From an uncultured Actinomycetes bacterium (GTDB lineage: Bacteria > Actinomycetota > Actinomycetes > Nanopelagicales > Nanopelagicaceae): DNA of 55,859 nt. Under the pieces are notes generated by a model. The model had not been told where the DNA came from. It did not search any database and saw only the letters and a program-made list of their open reading frames with translations. The DNA lies in the NCBI GenBank assembly GCA_903916385.1, contig CAIWWH010000043.1, positions 1 through 55,859 on the forward strand. Reading direction: 5' to 3'. This document shows positions 9,778 to 20,110 of the stretch, in pieces. Position 1 is the stretch's first letter; every line of letters begins with the position of its first letter. A program made the position numbers and the translations under genes.

Positions 9778-10674
9778 TTACAAACCTGAATAGGTATGTA
9801 AACCGGTTCCCCAAATATTGACCCAGATATAGTTAAAGAGAAATGTCGAGCCGGCGAAGATACAGAGCCAGGCTGCGCGGCGACCGCGCCAACCTACAGT
9901 AACTCGGGCGTGGAGATAAGCTGCGTAGGCAACCCAAGTGATAAAGGCCCAAGTCTCCTTAGGGTCCCAGCTCCAGTACTTGCCCCAGGCGGACTCTGCC
10001 CAAATGGCACCCGCGATAACAGCGAAGGTCCACAAAGGAAATACAAAGGCCACCAAGCGATACGAGAGTTGGTCTAGATTTTCTAGAGAAGGAATCTTCT
10101 CCGCCCACTGCGGGCGACCCCCTCGCTTCTCGTATCTCTCCATCAAAAGGTAAGTAGCGGCAACCAAGTTAGCGACCAGAAATACGCCACCAGAGATAAT
10201 CGCAGCTAAAACGTGGATCGCTAGCCACGGAGACTTAAGTGCTGGAACTAGGGGAGCACTTGGACGATAAAGCACCGTGATGGCGGTACCCAGAGTGAGT
10301 AAGACAGAGATAGAGACCGGGAGGCCAAGCCAACGCACTTTGTACTTCACGTAAGCAAAGAGAAATGCACCTGTCAGCATGAAAGCCCCGGTGATGGAGA
10401 ACTCATACATATTTCCCCATGGCACCCTATGCGCAGAGAGGCCGCGAGTTAAATCGGCGATCCCCAAAATAATAAAGCCGAGGACCATCATCGCGGTACC
10501 GAGCCGTCCCGCGCGCGCGGTCTTATTGAGATCGAACTCCGTGCGATCGTGACCCGCTACATTTTTTACCGACCAAGAAACTTCATATGTGTGAGCAAAG
10601 AAGGCGATAGTGAAGATCACCAAACATGCGTAGATCGCCCCATTGGAAAAATATGCGAGGTTTGTTGATGTCAC
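9778..10674 (-). CDS. ccsB: Cytochrome c biogenesis protein CcsB (CcsA/ResC type)
   Basis: WWD-like heme-handling motif WGKYWSWDPKETWAFITW, multiple TM helices. Confidence 0.93.
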   Translation of the reverse strand: MTSTNLAYFSNGAIYACLVIFTIAFFAHTYEVSWSVKNVAGHDRTEFDLNKTARAGRLGTAMMVLGFIILGIADLTRGLSAHRVPWGNMYEFSITGAFMLTGAFLFAYVKYKVRWLGLPVSISVLLTLGTAITVLYRPSAPLVPALKSPWLAIHVLAAIISGGVFLVANLVAATYLLMERYEKRGGRPQWAEKIPSLENLDQLSYRLVAFVFPLWTFAVIAGAIWAESAWGKYWSWDPKETWAFITWVAYAAYLHARVTVGWRGRRAAWLCIFAGSTFLFNYIWVNIWGTGLHTYSGL

Positions 10675-12158
10675 GCAGCACCTCCCTTACTCTCTTCTAG
10701 CGCTCGCGCCAGCGCTACTAATTCTTCTTCCAGTCCAGGGATTCCGTTCTTGGCAAGTCCTGCAATTTCAACATCACTACCCACCTTTACCCAAATTCGG
10801 CGCTGGCGTGTGAAGAGTGATATCAGTAACCCCAAGATCGCAAAGATAGCCCCATACAAGGCATAAAGTTTCCCAGGATCATCGACGATCTGCAGGTTGA
10901 CCCAGGCGCGCCACCCATCGAATGTGATAGATCCGACACCAAAGTCGTACGTGCTTCCCAAAGTCAGTGCTTTCAAGCCGATCTTCGCCATCTTTGAGGT
11001 ATCGAGAGAGTAAACAGATTGTGGATTTCCGCTATCGAGTCCGAGATTTCCCTGCCATGCAGACAACACAAGGCGTGGGTCGAGAACTTCTGGATAGGTT
11101 GAGAAGATTCCGCGCTTTGCGCTGCTTCCTGCTGTAGGAATGAAGGAGGCGATAAAGCCGATCTGAGGAGTCATATCTGGAATCTTGATCGCACCTAGTG
11201 AGCTCAAATTACTATCTTGGGGAAGGAAGATAACCGGGCCTTGGAAGGTGATGTGGCCGCTCTTATCGCGCACCGTCACGATCGGTGAGTAGCCATTTGC
11301 CTGCAGGTAGACCTTCGTACTTCCAGATGTCCAAGGTTTATTGACCTTAATGACCACGGTCTTCGGAGTTGAACCAACTGGGTTGGCAATCTGCGTGGTC
11401 AGCACATAGTTGCTGGGTTGACTAGTTACGGGGTCGTACGTTGCGACGAAATTTGTAACGGTGAGAGAGAAGGGAATGAGCGAGCCCTGTCCTTGAAACT
11501 TTCCGTAATTAATATTGTCATAGGAGGTCGGCGTATTAATAAATCGATCCCCGACATTTAAAATCGCCTCGCCCTTCATTCCAAAGAGCGATCCGAGCGC
11601 AACGCCTACCAAGATCAAAATCAGCGATAGGTGAAAGAGCAGGTTCCCGGTCTCGCGCCCATAACCCTTCTCCGCAGAGATGGAATTCTCTGCAATCCGG
11701 ATGCGGAAGCGGTGGCGCTTTAGCCATTTAGCGGCACTCTCCAACGCCAGACTGGAATCTGTCGCAACGACGCGATATCCCTCCATCCGGTCGAGATTGC
11801 GCGGAGTCAGTGGCGGCTTTTTTCCGATAGCTGCTAAGTGATGGAAGGTGCGCGGCAGAACGCAACCGATGAGCGATATGAAAAGTAAAAGGTAGATCGC
11901 ACTGAACCACGGAGAAGCATAGACATTGAAGAGGTGGAGACGATCCATCCACTTGGCGAGCGTAGGGTCAGATGTGAAGTAGGCGTCAACGCGTTGCGGA
12001 TTCTGGTTGCGTTGGGGGAAGAGCGATCCGGGTATTGCCGCAACTCCAAGGAGCATCAGCAAGATAAGTGCTGTACGCATGCTGGTTAATTGGCGCCAAG
12101 CCCAACGCAGTAAACCGATAATCCCGATATCTGGCACGGTTGCCTTTGTCTCGCTCAT
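10671..12158 (-). CDS. resB: Cytochrome c biogenesis protein ResB
   Basis: ResB signatures: TSMRTALILLMLLGVAAIPGSLFPQR, LLFHLSLILILVGVALG; overlaps ccsB and ccdA. Confidence 0.92.
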   Translation of the reverse strand: MSETKATVPDIGIIGLLRWAWRQLTSMRTALILLMLLGVAAIPGSLFPQRNQNPQRVDAYFTSDPTLAKWMDRLHLFNVYASPWFSAIYLLLFISLIGCVLPRTFHHLAAIGKKPPLTPRNLDRMEGYRVVATDSSLALESAAKWLKRHRFRIRIAENSISAEKGYGRETGNLLFHLSLILILVGVALGSLFGMKGEAILNVGDRFINTPTSYDNINYGKFQGQGSLIPFSLTVTNFVATYDPVTSQPSNYVLTTQIANPVGSTPKTVVIKVNKPWTSGSTKVYLQANGYSPIVTVRDKSGHITFQGPVIFLPQDSNLSSLGAIKIPDMTPQIGFIASFIPTAGSSAKRGIFSTYPEVLDPRLVLSAWQGNLGLDSGNPQSVYSLDTSKMAKIGLKALTLGSTYDFGVGSITFDGWRAWVNLQIVDDPGKLYALYGAIFAILGLLISLFTRQRRIWVKVGSDVEIAGLAKNGIPGLEEELVALARALEESKGGAA

Positions 12159-12889
12159 CAGACCACCGGCACAAAACTTGAGATGCTGCCACGCAGCGAG
12201 TTAATCAAGTGGCCCCAGAGACCAGTTGCCTGCAGGAATCCGATGATAATCAAGAAGACTCCGCCCGAGATCGTTAACCAATTGCCGTGCTTAGAGATGA
12301 AGCTGCGCAACTTCTGCGATTGATCAAAGAATAGACCGACAGCAATAAATGGAACTCCAATTCCAAAGCAATATCCCACGCTCAATATTGCCCCACGCAG
12401 CGCGCTGGAGCTTTGGAAGGAGAGCGCTTGCACAGCTCCGAGCGTCGGACCGATGCAGGGTGTCCACCCTAGCCCGAAGAGGAATCCCAGAAGTGGTGCC
12501 CCTAAAAGACCAGCGTTCGACTTCCACTGCGGTTTGAAGGAGCGGTAAAACTTTTGATTGAAAAGAAAGATCGTTCCCATTCCCATGGTGAGAATTCCAA
12601 GAACGATCTGCAGCCAATGTGTTCCACTAGAGATCTTCGCACCCAGTGATCCGAAGAGCGCTCCATAACTAATAAAAAGCACCGAAAAGCCCGACACAAA
12701 GAGAATCGCGCCGAGCGCCGTTCGCCCCTTGTTCTTAACATCCGTCATCCCTGCCGAGTAGGCAAGGTAGCCAGGAACAAGAGGTAGTACGCATGGCGAG
12801 AAGAAGGAGATCAAGCCGGCAATGACTGCAACGAGAAGCGCTAACAAGACATTTCCGTTGAGAACCTGGTGAACGAAGAAGTTATGCAT
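12158..12889 (-). CDS. ccdA: Cytochrome c biogenesis protein CcdA
   Basis: [19 protein letters not shown] and [13 protein letters not shown]. Confidence 0.94.
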   Translation of the reverse strand: MHNFFVHQVLNGNVLLALLVAVIAGLISFFSPCVLPLVPGYLAYSAGMTDVKNKGRTALGAILFVSGFSVLFISYGALFGSLGAKISSGTHWLQIVLGILTMGMGTIFLFNQKFYRSFKPQWKSNAGLLGAPLLGFLFGLGWTPCIGPTLGAVQALSFQSSSALRGAILSVGYCFGIGVPFIAVGLFFDQSQKLRSFISKHGNWLTISGGVFLIIIGFLQATGLWGHLINSLRGSISSFVPVV

Positions 12890-13442
12890 GCGGTGGATCT
12901 TTCAAAACCTTACCGATTAAATCCGAAAGCAGGGCAACGGTGACTTCTCCACTGACTCTTGCTGCCACATATCCATGTGCATCGATAATGAGTGTTGTTG
13001 GGATGGCATTTGGGACTAGGGAGTTACGGAATTTCGCCAAGATAGAGTCATCGATAAAGGTGGGGTAATTTAACTTGAAACGTCTGGCGAACTCTTGCGC
13101 CGCTGATACGTTATCGCGCGTCAGGATTCCAGCGAATTGAACTCCTTGTGACTTGTACTTAGTAGCAAAGTCAGAGAGGAGTGGAGCCTCCGCCCGACAG
13201 GGTGAACACCACGAGGCCCAGACATTAAGTACTGTGACTTTTCCTGTGGAGAGAGTGAGGTTGCCATCCGTCAAGGTTGCTCCTGAAAGAGTGGGTGCGG
13301 GCTTTCTGTCGGCTGGCTGTACATAAACCGCGACGCCGTCCCCGGAGACGAAGGCATTTTGATTGGAAGTAGAAAGTCCGCCAGTTGAACATCCGGTCAA
13401 GAGAAAGAGTGAGGCAAAGATAACTATGCCTAGCCGCTTCAT
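12882..13442 (-). CDS. TlpA/ResA-like membrane thiol-disulfide oxidoreductase (lipoprotein)
   Basis: Lipobox-like LLTGCSTGG, thioredoxin active site [15 protein letters not shown]. Confidence 0.92.
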   Translation of the reverse strand: MKRLGIVIFASLFLLTGCSTGGLSTSNQNAFVSGDGVAVYVQPADRKPAPTLSGATLTDGNLTLSTGKVTVLNVWASWCSPCRAEAPLLSDFATKYKSQGVQFAGILTRDNVSAAQEFARRFKLNYPTFIDDSILAKFRNSLVPNAIPTTLIIDAHGYVAARVSGEVTVALLSDLIGKVLKDPPHA

Positions 13443-14062
13443 TTCTTCTCCGGCAAGAGATGACGCGCCGGCTCTGAGTAGCTGACTCCTTCAATATCCC
13501 CATTTGAGTCGAGGTGAAAACTAGTCACCGAAGCAAGAGTGCACTCGCGCTTGCGCGGATCGTGCATCATGCGGCGACCTTCAACTGCAGAGCGGAGAAT
13601 CCAAATAGGAAGTTGATGCGAAATTGCGAAGGCATCCTTTCCGCCTGCGGCATCGCGTGCGGCAAAGAGCGCAGCCAACATCCGCTCTACCTGTTGCTCG
13701 TAAGGTTCTCCCCATGAAGGGACCCAAGGTCGCGTCAGATAGCGCCATGATTTTGGGTGGCGCAGGACGCCGGAACCCATCTCAAACTTCTTACCCTCAA
13801 ATACATTTGCAGCCTCAATGAGATTTTCATTTGTGATGATCTCGAGGTTGTGCGCTGCCGCTAGTGGGCGCGCGGTCTCTTGTGCGCGCTGCAGTGGTGA
13901 TGCAAAAACGGCGCCCAGGTCGAATTGCTTTGACCACTCCGCGACAGTCTTCGCCATCTCCTGCCCGCGCTCTGAGAGGTACCAACCAGGCTGGCGACCG
14001 TAAAGAATTTTCTCGGGATTGTGGACTTCTCCGTGTCGCAGGAAGTGAACGGTAGATGTCAT
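13439..14062 (-). CDS. Histidine phosphatase (phosphoglycerate mutase-like) family protein
   Basis: FLRHGEVHNPEKILYGR motif. Confidence 0.88.
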   Translation of the reverse strand: MTSTVHFLRHGEVHNPEKILYGRQPGWYLSERGQEMAKTVAEWSKQFDLGAVFASPLQRAQETARPLAAAHNLEIITNENLIEAANVFEGKKFEMGSGVLRHPKSWRYLTRPWVPSWGEPYEQQVERMLAALFAARDAAGGKDAFAISHQLPIWILRSAVEGRRMMHDPRKRECTLASVTSFHLDSNGDIEGVSYSEPARHLLPEKK

Positions 14063-14133
14063 GGAGTAAGCATAAAGGAGGCGCTAGATGGAGCCTGCGC
14101 GAGAGATTCACGAAGGGTGGCTAGGCTAGTGAT

Positions 14134-14907
14134 ATGGCGCTCACCCAGAAGCGAGTAGCTTTCTTTGATGTCGATAACACCTTGATGCGAGGCTCATCCC
14201 TCTTCTTTCTCAGCAAGGGGATGTATCAAAGAGGCTTCTTTACAAAGAAGGATATCTCCAACTTCGTGATGGCCAATTTAAGATATCGACTCTCTGGTGT
14301 GGAGAACAAAGAGGAGATCGCCAAGATTCAGGGCGCTGCCTGTGAGTTCTTCCGAGGGCATGAGGCCTCAGTTATTGAGAAGATGGGCATTGAGGTCTAC
14401 GACGAGTACGTCTCCCCTGCTCTTTGGCAAGGAACGATTGAAATTGCAAACAATCACCTTGACCAAGATGAAGAGGTCTGGCTCGTCACAGCAACACCCA
14501 AGGATTTGGCCGATCTGATCGCCAAGCGGTTGGGATTCACCGGGGCGCTGGGAACAGTTGCCGAGGTTAAAGATGGCGTCTACACCGGAAGGTTGATCGG
14601 CCAACTCCTACATGGTCCAAATAAAGCGCTCGCGGTCAGAGAGCTCGCAGAGGCGCAAGGAATAGACCTGGAAAATTCCTACGCCTACTCCGATAGCCAT
14701 CACGACATCCCTCTGCTGCAAGCGGTGGGCAACCCCAGAGCCATCAACCCAGATACCCTGCTTCAGATTCATGCCCTGCGCGAGAATTGGCCGATTTACG
14801 ACTTTAGGCGGATGCGTGGACTCAAGAAATTGGCAGCTCCCATGCTCGGACGACTGGTCAAAATCGCTACCCTGCTCTCCCCAAGAAGTTGGCGGCGCGG
14901 CCGATAG
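14134..14907 (+). CDS. HAD-IB family hydrolase
   Basis: FFDVDNTLMRGSS, LVTATPKDLADLIAKRLG, YAYSDSHHDIPLLQAVG. Confidence 0.88.
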   Translation: MALTQKRVAFFDVDNTLMRGSSLFFLSKGMYQRGFFTKKDISNFVMANLRYRLSGVENKEEIAKIQGAACEFFRGHEASVIEKMGIEVYDEYVSPALWQGTIEIANNHLDQDEEVWLVTATPKDLADLIAKRLGFTGALGTVAEVKDGVYTGRLIGQLLHGPNKALAVRELAEAQGIDLENSYAYSDSHHDIPLLQAVGNPRAINPDTLLQIHALRENWPIYDFRRMRGLKKLAAPMLGRLVKIATLLSPRSWRRGR

Positions 14908-14933
14908 CTAAAGCCCAGTAATGTAGGGCAGTT

Positions 14934-17093
14934 ATGTCGAACTCAACCACCTCCTTCACCGAGGAGCTTCGCAACCGATCTGATGATGAGATCAAAGCGC
15001 TCTTTACGCTGCGCCCTGACCTCATCTCTCCAGTTCCAACAGATCTCATGGCCTTGGCCGCTCGCGCTAACTCGGCTCCCAGTCTGTTGCGCGCTCGTGA
15101 AGGCCTCGATAGGTTCCGCCTCGATATCCTGACCGCTATATGCACTCTCGAGGAGCCTGTCTCCCTGCATCAGATTATGAGCGTGACCACCAGCGAAGCG
15201 ATTGGCGCGGTCAACTCCTTGTGGGAACTTGCACTGCTCTACCGGGATGGCGAGCGCTATCGGATCCCCACCAACGTACGCACCTTGATCGGCGAGAATC
15301 CAGCAGGTCTCGGGGCAAAGAGCCAGAAGCCTGTCGACTTCGCTCTCCTAGAAGCGGCGCCCAAAGGGGCAGTCGAAACTTTGCAGAAGATGGTCTGGGG
15401 ACCTCCCAAGGGTCAGGTTGCCGATGTCAAGAAAGCGCCACCAGCCATTAAGTGGCTACTAGAGCAGAACTTTCTCATTCCATTTGATTCGCAGACCGTG
15501 CTCTTGCCTCGTGAGGTCGCGATGCATCTGCGCGAAGGCAAGGTCTTTAAATCCCTGCAGCCCACTCAACCGGAAGTCGTAGGAGTTGCCCGCAAACAAA
15601 AGGCCGCTGACCTCGCCGCAATTGCAAATATTTCAACTTTTGTCCGGTGGGCCGAAGAGCTGGGCCATAACTGGTCCGATGAACCACCGACCGCGCTGCG
15701 CTCTGGAGGAGTTGGCGTCCGCGATCTCAAGAGGACTGCAGAGCATTTAGGAATTTCCGAACCCTGCGCCGCCTTTGTCGCAGAACTTCTCTACATCGGT
15801 GGGCTCATCGTTATCGATACCGATGATCAAATACTTCCTACGAGCGCCTTTGACCTTTGGCTCACCAAAAGCATTGAGGAGCAGTGGCACGCGCTGACCT
15901 CTCTCTGGCTAGAAACCTCGCGCGTCAGTGGACTAATCGGTAAAGCAGATACTAAAAATATTGCCGCGCTCGGCCCCGAATTAGACCGCGGTGGAGTATC
16001 CACTTTGAAGAAGGCGGTCTTGCGACTGCTCCTGGAACACCCTGAAATTGATCCAACGCTTGATTCGATCACAGCGACGATAGCTTGGCTTCTACCAAGT
16101 CGAGTCAATCGCGATTACATCGAATGGATCTTGCGCGAAGCGGAGTGGTTGGGCCTTACGGGGCAAGGCGCACTTTCATCATTTGCCTCAGCTCTTCTGC
16201 GGCAAGAAGAACTTGGCATTGAGGCAGCGCTTCCAAAACCGGTTGACCATATTTTGATTCAAGCAGATAACAGCGCCATCGCTCCTGGGCCGCTCACTTT
16301 GGAGCTAGCCAATGCTATTGGAACGATCGCTGATATCGAGAGCAGAGGTGGCGCTAGCGTCTATCGCTTTAGCGAAGCCTCCATCCGACGCGGTTTAGAC
16401 CATGGACAGACAGGCGATCAGATCAAAGATTTCCTCAAGAAAATCTCTAAAACTCCGATGCCCCAACCTTTGGAATATCTCATCGGTGATGTTGCAAAGC
16501 GCCACGGTCGATTGCGGGTCGGGAGCACCAACTCTTATCTGCGTTGCGAAGATGAGGGACTGATCCAAGAAATACTGCACGATAAACGCATTGATCATTT
16601 GCGTCTACGTAAACTCGCGCCGCAAGTTCTTATTTGTGATGGCGAGAGCAATGAATTAATGCGCGTTCTACGTGATGCCGGCTATCTACCTGCTGCTGAA
16701 AATGCCACTGGGGTGCTCATCTCCGCCCCAACGGTGCGCCGCGCGAAGGCTCGCCCAAAACCTCCTCGCGTAATCGCCGAGTTGACCTCTCCCGGAGAAA
16801 CGCTAATTGCTGCAGCACTGCGCGCCCTGCGCGCCGGGGAGCGGGCTAGTTCACATAAACCCCGTGAAGTGCCTCGAACCACGGCAAATGAGACCGTCGA
16901 TCTACTACACCAATATATTGAGGAGCGCGCCAGTCTTACCATCGGTTACGCGGATACAAATGGTGGCGTCTCCAATCGACTCATTGATCCCTTATCCATC
17001 TCCTTGGGAACGCTCGTGGCGCGTGACCACGCGACCGGTGAAATCACGCACTTTCGCATCCCTCGCATCACCGGCGTAAGCCCCGCCAACTAG
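14934..17093 (+). CDS. Helicase-associated (XPB N-terminal/Helicase_C_3-like) protein
   Basis: 719 aa, no Walker A; resembles the large partner protein encoded beside actinobacterial XPB (cf. M. tuberculosis Rv0862c next to ercc3/Rv0861c). Confidence 0.7.
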   Translation: MSNSTTSFTEELRNRSDDEIKALFTLRPDLISPVPTDLMALAARANSAPSLLRAREGLDRFRLDILTAICTLEEPVSLHQIMSVTTSEAIGAVNSLWELALLYRDGERYRIPTNVRTLIGENPAGLGAKSQKPVDFALLEAAPKGAVETLQKMVWGPPKGQVADVKKAPPAIKWLLEQNFLIPFDSQTVLLPREVAMHLREGKVFKSLQPTQPEVVGVARKQKAADLAAIANISTFVRWAEELGHNWSDEPPTALRSGGVGVRDLKRTAEHLGISEPCAAFVAELLYIGGLIVIDTDDQILPTSAFDLWLTKSIEEQWHALTSLWLETSRVSGLIGKADTKNIAALGPELDRGGVSTLKKAVLRLLLEHPEIDPTLDSITATIAWLLPSRVNRDYIEWILREAEWLGLTGQGALSSFASALLRQEELGIEAALPKPVDHILIQADNSAIAPGPLTLELANAIGTIADIESRGGASVYRFSEASIRRGLDHGQTGDQIKDFLKKISKTPMPQPLEYLIGDVAKRHGRLRVGSTNSYLRCEDEGLIQEILHDKRIDHLRLRKLAPQVLICDGESNELMRVLRDAGYLPAAENATGVLISAPTVRRAKARPKPPRVIAELTSPGETLIAAALRALRAGERASSHKPREVPRTTANETVDLLHQYIEERASLTIGYADTNGGVSNRLIDPLSISLGTLVARDHATGEITHFRIPRITGVSPAN

Positions 17094-17102
17094 GCTTATC
17101 CA

Positions 17103-18179
17103 ATGACATTCTTCTCAGAGCTCCGCGAACTCGTCGAGTGCCAGTCCCCCAGCGAAGATCTCGAAGCATGTGCCCGAGTAATCGATCTGGCCGTAGAGAT
17201 CTCCAACCGGAACCTAACTCCTACTGCAGAAGTACGTAGCTATGGTGGACGTCCAGTTTTTTGGTGGGGTGCTGACAAACCCGATGTGGTGTTGCTCTGT
17301 CATCTGGATACCGTCTGGCCGATTGACTCATATCTCCCGCTCTGGCGCGAGGAGGGTGATCAGATCTTTGGCCCGGGAATTTTTGATATGAAATCTGGCT
17401 TCCTGCAAGCTATGTATGCCCTTAAAGCGATCCCAAACGCTGCTACCAAAGTTGCGCTTGTCGGAACCACGGATGAAGAGATTGGTTCACACGCTTCACG
17501 CGGATTAATCGAAGAGTTGGCGCGCGAGGCCAAAGCCACCCTGATCTTTGAATCTTCTATCGATGACACCGTAAAGATTGGGCGCAAGGGAACTTCGATG
17601 TATCGCATCACCGTTCACGGTCGCGCCGCCCACGCCGGACTTGAACCTGAAAAGGGAATCAACGCAACTGTAGAAATTTCCAAGATCGTTCTAGCTATGG
17701 CGGCTCTAGAGAGCTCTGAGCACGGCACCACCGTTGTGCCAACCTTGATGCACTCTGGATCCACCACCAATACCGTCCCCGCGATCGCAACACTTGATAT
17801 CGATGCCCGCTCCTTTTTAGCCAGTGAGCTGGTACGTATCGACACTGCAATCAAATCTTTACAACCTAGTGATCCCGATGCTCGCATTGAGATTGCAGGT
17901 GGAATTAATCGTCCGCCGCTAGAGCACGCCGCCACCGCCGATCTCTATCAACTCATTGAAGAGGTTGCCAAGAAGTTGGGGCTTCCGCCGGTTGGTCATG
18001 TCTCCGTGGGTGGGGCGAGCGACGGAAATATCGCTGCGGCAGTCGGGGGCAGAGTTCTCGACGGGCTTGGGGCCTCTGGATATGGCGCACATGCGGCCCA
18101 CGAACACATCTTTGCGAGTCGAATCGAAAATAGAATCTCGCTCATCGCGGGGCTCATTAAGGAATTAATTAATGGCTGA
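17103..18179 (+). CDS. M20-family metallopeptidase (carboxypeptidase/deacylase)
   Basis: VVLLCHLDTVWP, GPGIFDMKSGFLQAMYAL, VGTTDEEIGS. Confidence 0.9.
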   Translation: MTFFSELRELVECQSPSEDLEACARVIDLAVEISNRNLTPTAEVRSYGGRPVFWWGADKPDVVLLCHLDTVWPIDSYLPLWREEGDQIFGPGIFDMKSGFLQAMYALKAIPNAATKVALVGTTDEEIGSHASRGLIEELAREAKATLIFESSIDDTVKIGRKGTSMYRITVHGRAAHAGLEPEKGINATVEISKIVLAMAALESSEHGTTVVPTLMHSGSTTNTVPAIATLDIDARSFLASELVRIDTAIKSLQPSDPDARIEIAGGINRPPLEHAATADLYQLIEEVAKKLGLPPVGHVSVGGASDGNIAAAVGGRVLDGLGASGYGAHAAHEHIFASRIENRISLIAGLIKELING

Positions 18180-19821
18180 TGGCCCGCTAATCGTTCAAAG
18201 TGATAAGACTTTACTTCTCGATATAGATCACCCACTCTCCGACGAATGTCGTAGAGCAATAGCCTCCTTCGCTGAACTAGAAAAATCTCCTGAACATATC
18301 CATACCTACCGTTTGACTCCTCTTGGGTTGTGGAATGCGCGTGCTGCAGGGCTAGATGCAGAAAAGGTCATCGATACCCTCTTGCAATATTCGCGTTATG
18401 CAGTGCCCCACGCGCTCTTGGTAGATATTGCCGAGACCATGTCTCGTTACGGACGCCTGCGCCTAGAGGCGCACCCGGTTCACGGGTTGACCCTGGTATC
18501 TAGCGACCCAGCAGTGCTGCGCGAAGTGACACGTGGCAAGAAGATTGCGCCAATGCTCGGGTTGCAGATAGATGAGGAAACTCTCGTCGTACATCCTGGA
18601 CAGCGCGGATTTCTTAAGCAAGCACTCCTAAAACTCGGTTGGCCTGCAGAGGATTTCGCTGGATATGTCGACGGAGAACACCACGAGATTGCGCTCCGCG
18701 AAGAGGGTTGGTCGATTCGCAAATATCAAGCGATGGCGGCCGAAGGTTTCTGGCATGGCGGCTCTGGAGTTGTCGTACTCCCCTGCGGCGCCGGCAAGAC
18801 AATCGTTGGAGCAGCCGCGATGGCGCATGCGAAAGCGACAACGCTAATTTTGGTGACCAATACAGTTGCCGCGCGGCAATGGCGCGATGAGTTGTTACGC
18901 CGCACAACACTGCACGAGGATGACATCGGTGAGTACTCGGGCGCTAAGAAAGAGATCCGTCCTGTCACCATCGCGACGTATCAGGTCATGACGATGCGCC
19001 GCAAAGGAGTTTATGCACACTTGGACCTCTTTGACGCGATCGACTGGGGTTTGATTATCTACGATGAGGTCCACCTGCTTCCTGCACCAATCTTTCGGTT
19101 TACTGCTGATATCCAATCTCGCCGTCGCCTGGGGTTAACAGCAACTTTAGTTCGTGAGGATGGAATGGAGGGTGAGGTCTTCTCGCTGATCGGACCGAAG
19201 CGCTTTGACGTTCCGTGGAAAGAGATTGAGTCACAGGGTTATATCGCTCCCGCAGATTGCGTTGAAGTTCGCATCACCCTTACTGATGCAGAGCGCCTGA
19301 ACTATGCAACGGCAGAACAAGAGGATCGTTATCGTTTCTGTGCCACAACACTTACAAAACATAGAGTTGCGGTCGCCCTCGCTAGAGCGCATGCTGATGA
19401 TCAGGTGTTGGTGATTGGTCAATACCTTGATCAACTCGATGCGCTAGGTGAAGAGCTGGGTGTTCCAGTGATCAAGGGGGATACCCCGGTGAAAGAGCGC
19501 GAAAGGTTATTCAACCTTTACCGCAGCGGCGAGATTAAATGTCTCGTCGTATCTAAAGTTGCAAATTTTTCAGTGGACCTTCCCGATGCAACGATCGCGA
19601 TCCAAGTCTCTGGAACATTTGGTTCGCGTCAAGAAGAGGCCCAACGTCTTGGTCGAATCTTGCGACCTAAAGCTGATGGACGTGGAGCTCGCTTCTACTC
19701 GCTGGTCGCCAGAGACACCATTGATCAAGATTTCGCCCAAAATCGCCAGCGTTTCTTGGCCGAGCAGGGCTATGCCTATCGCATCATTGATGCCGATGAA
19801 GTTCTCTCAAAAGACAATTAG
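18172..19821 (+). CDS. DNA repair helicase XPB (ERCC3-like)
   Basis: Walker A LPCGAGKTIVGAA, IIYDEVHLLPAPIF, GLTATLVREDG, QRLGRILRPK. Confidence 0.94.
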   Translation: MADGPLIVQSDKTLLLDIDHPLSDECRRAIASFAELEKSPEHIHTYRLTPLGLWNARAAGLDAEKVIDTLLQYSRYAVPHALLVDIAETMSRYGRLRLEAHPVHGLTLVSSDPAVLREVTRGKKIAPMLGLQIDEETLVVHPGQRGFLKQALLKLGWPAEDFAGYVDGEHHEIALREEGWSIRKYQAMAAEGFWHGGSGVVVLPCGAGKTIVGAAAMAHAKATTLILVTNTVAARQWRDELLRRTTLHEDDIGEYSGAKKEIRPVTIATYQVMTMRRKGVYAHLDLFDAIDWGLIIYDEVHLLPAPIFRFTADIQSRRRLGLTATLVREDGMEGEVFSLIGPKRFDVPWKEIESQGYIAPADCVEVRITLTDAERLNYATAEQEDRYRFCATTLTKHRVAVALARAHADDQVLVIGQYLDQLDALGEELGVPVIKGDTPVKERERLFNLYRSGEIKCLVVSKVANFSVDLPDATIAIQVSGTFGSRQEEAQRLGRILRPKADGRGARFYSLVARDTIDQDFAQNRQRFLAEQGYAYRIIDADEVLSKDN

Positions 19822-19834
19822 TCCAAAAAATTTA

Positions 19835-20074
19835 CTACTTGGATGAGAGCGCCTTGCGGAAGCGAACTGGATCGACTCGAAAAAAATCATGCTGCTTATG
19901 GTCTATCTGAATGACAGGCACCTGCTCACCGTATTTCTGCTCTAGCTCTGCCACCCCATCGATAAAGATCTCTTCAATCTCAAAACTCAGTTCTTTCTGC
20001 AGCAATTTTAAGGTTGCCAAGGCATCATCGCAGAGATGGCATCCATGGCGGGAGTAGATCTGAACCTGTTGCAC
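19835..20074 (-). CDS. Glutaredoxin family protein
   Basis: IYSRHGCHLCDDALATL, VPVIQIDHKQHDFFRVD. Confidence 0.88.
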   Translation of the reverse strand: MQQVQIYSRHGCHLCDDALATLKLLQKELSFEIEEIFIDGVAELEQKYGEQVPVIQIDHKQHDFFRVDPVRFRKALSSK

Positions 20075-20110
20075 GGGTCCTATCCTCGCAGACCGCTAAG
20101 ATTTTTCACT

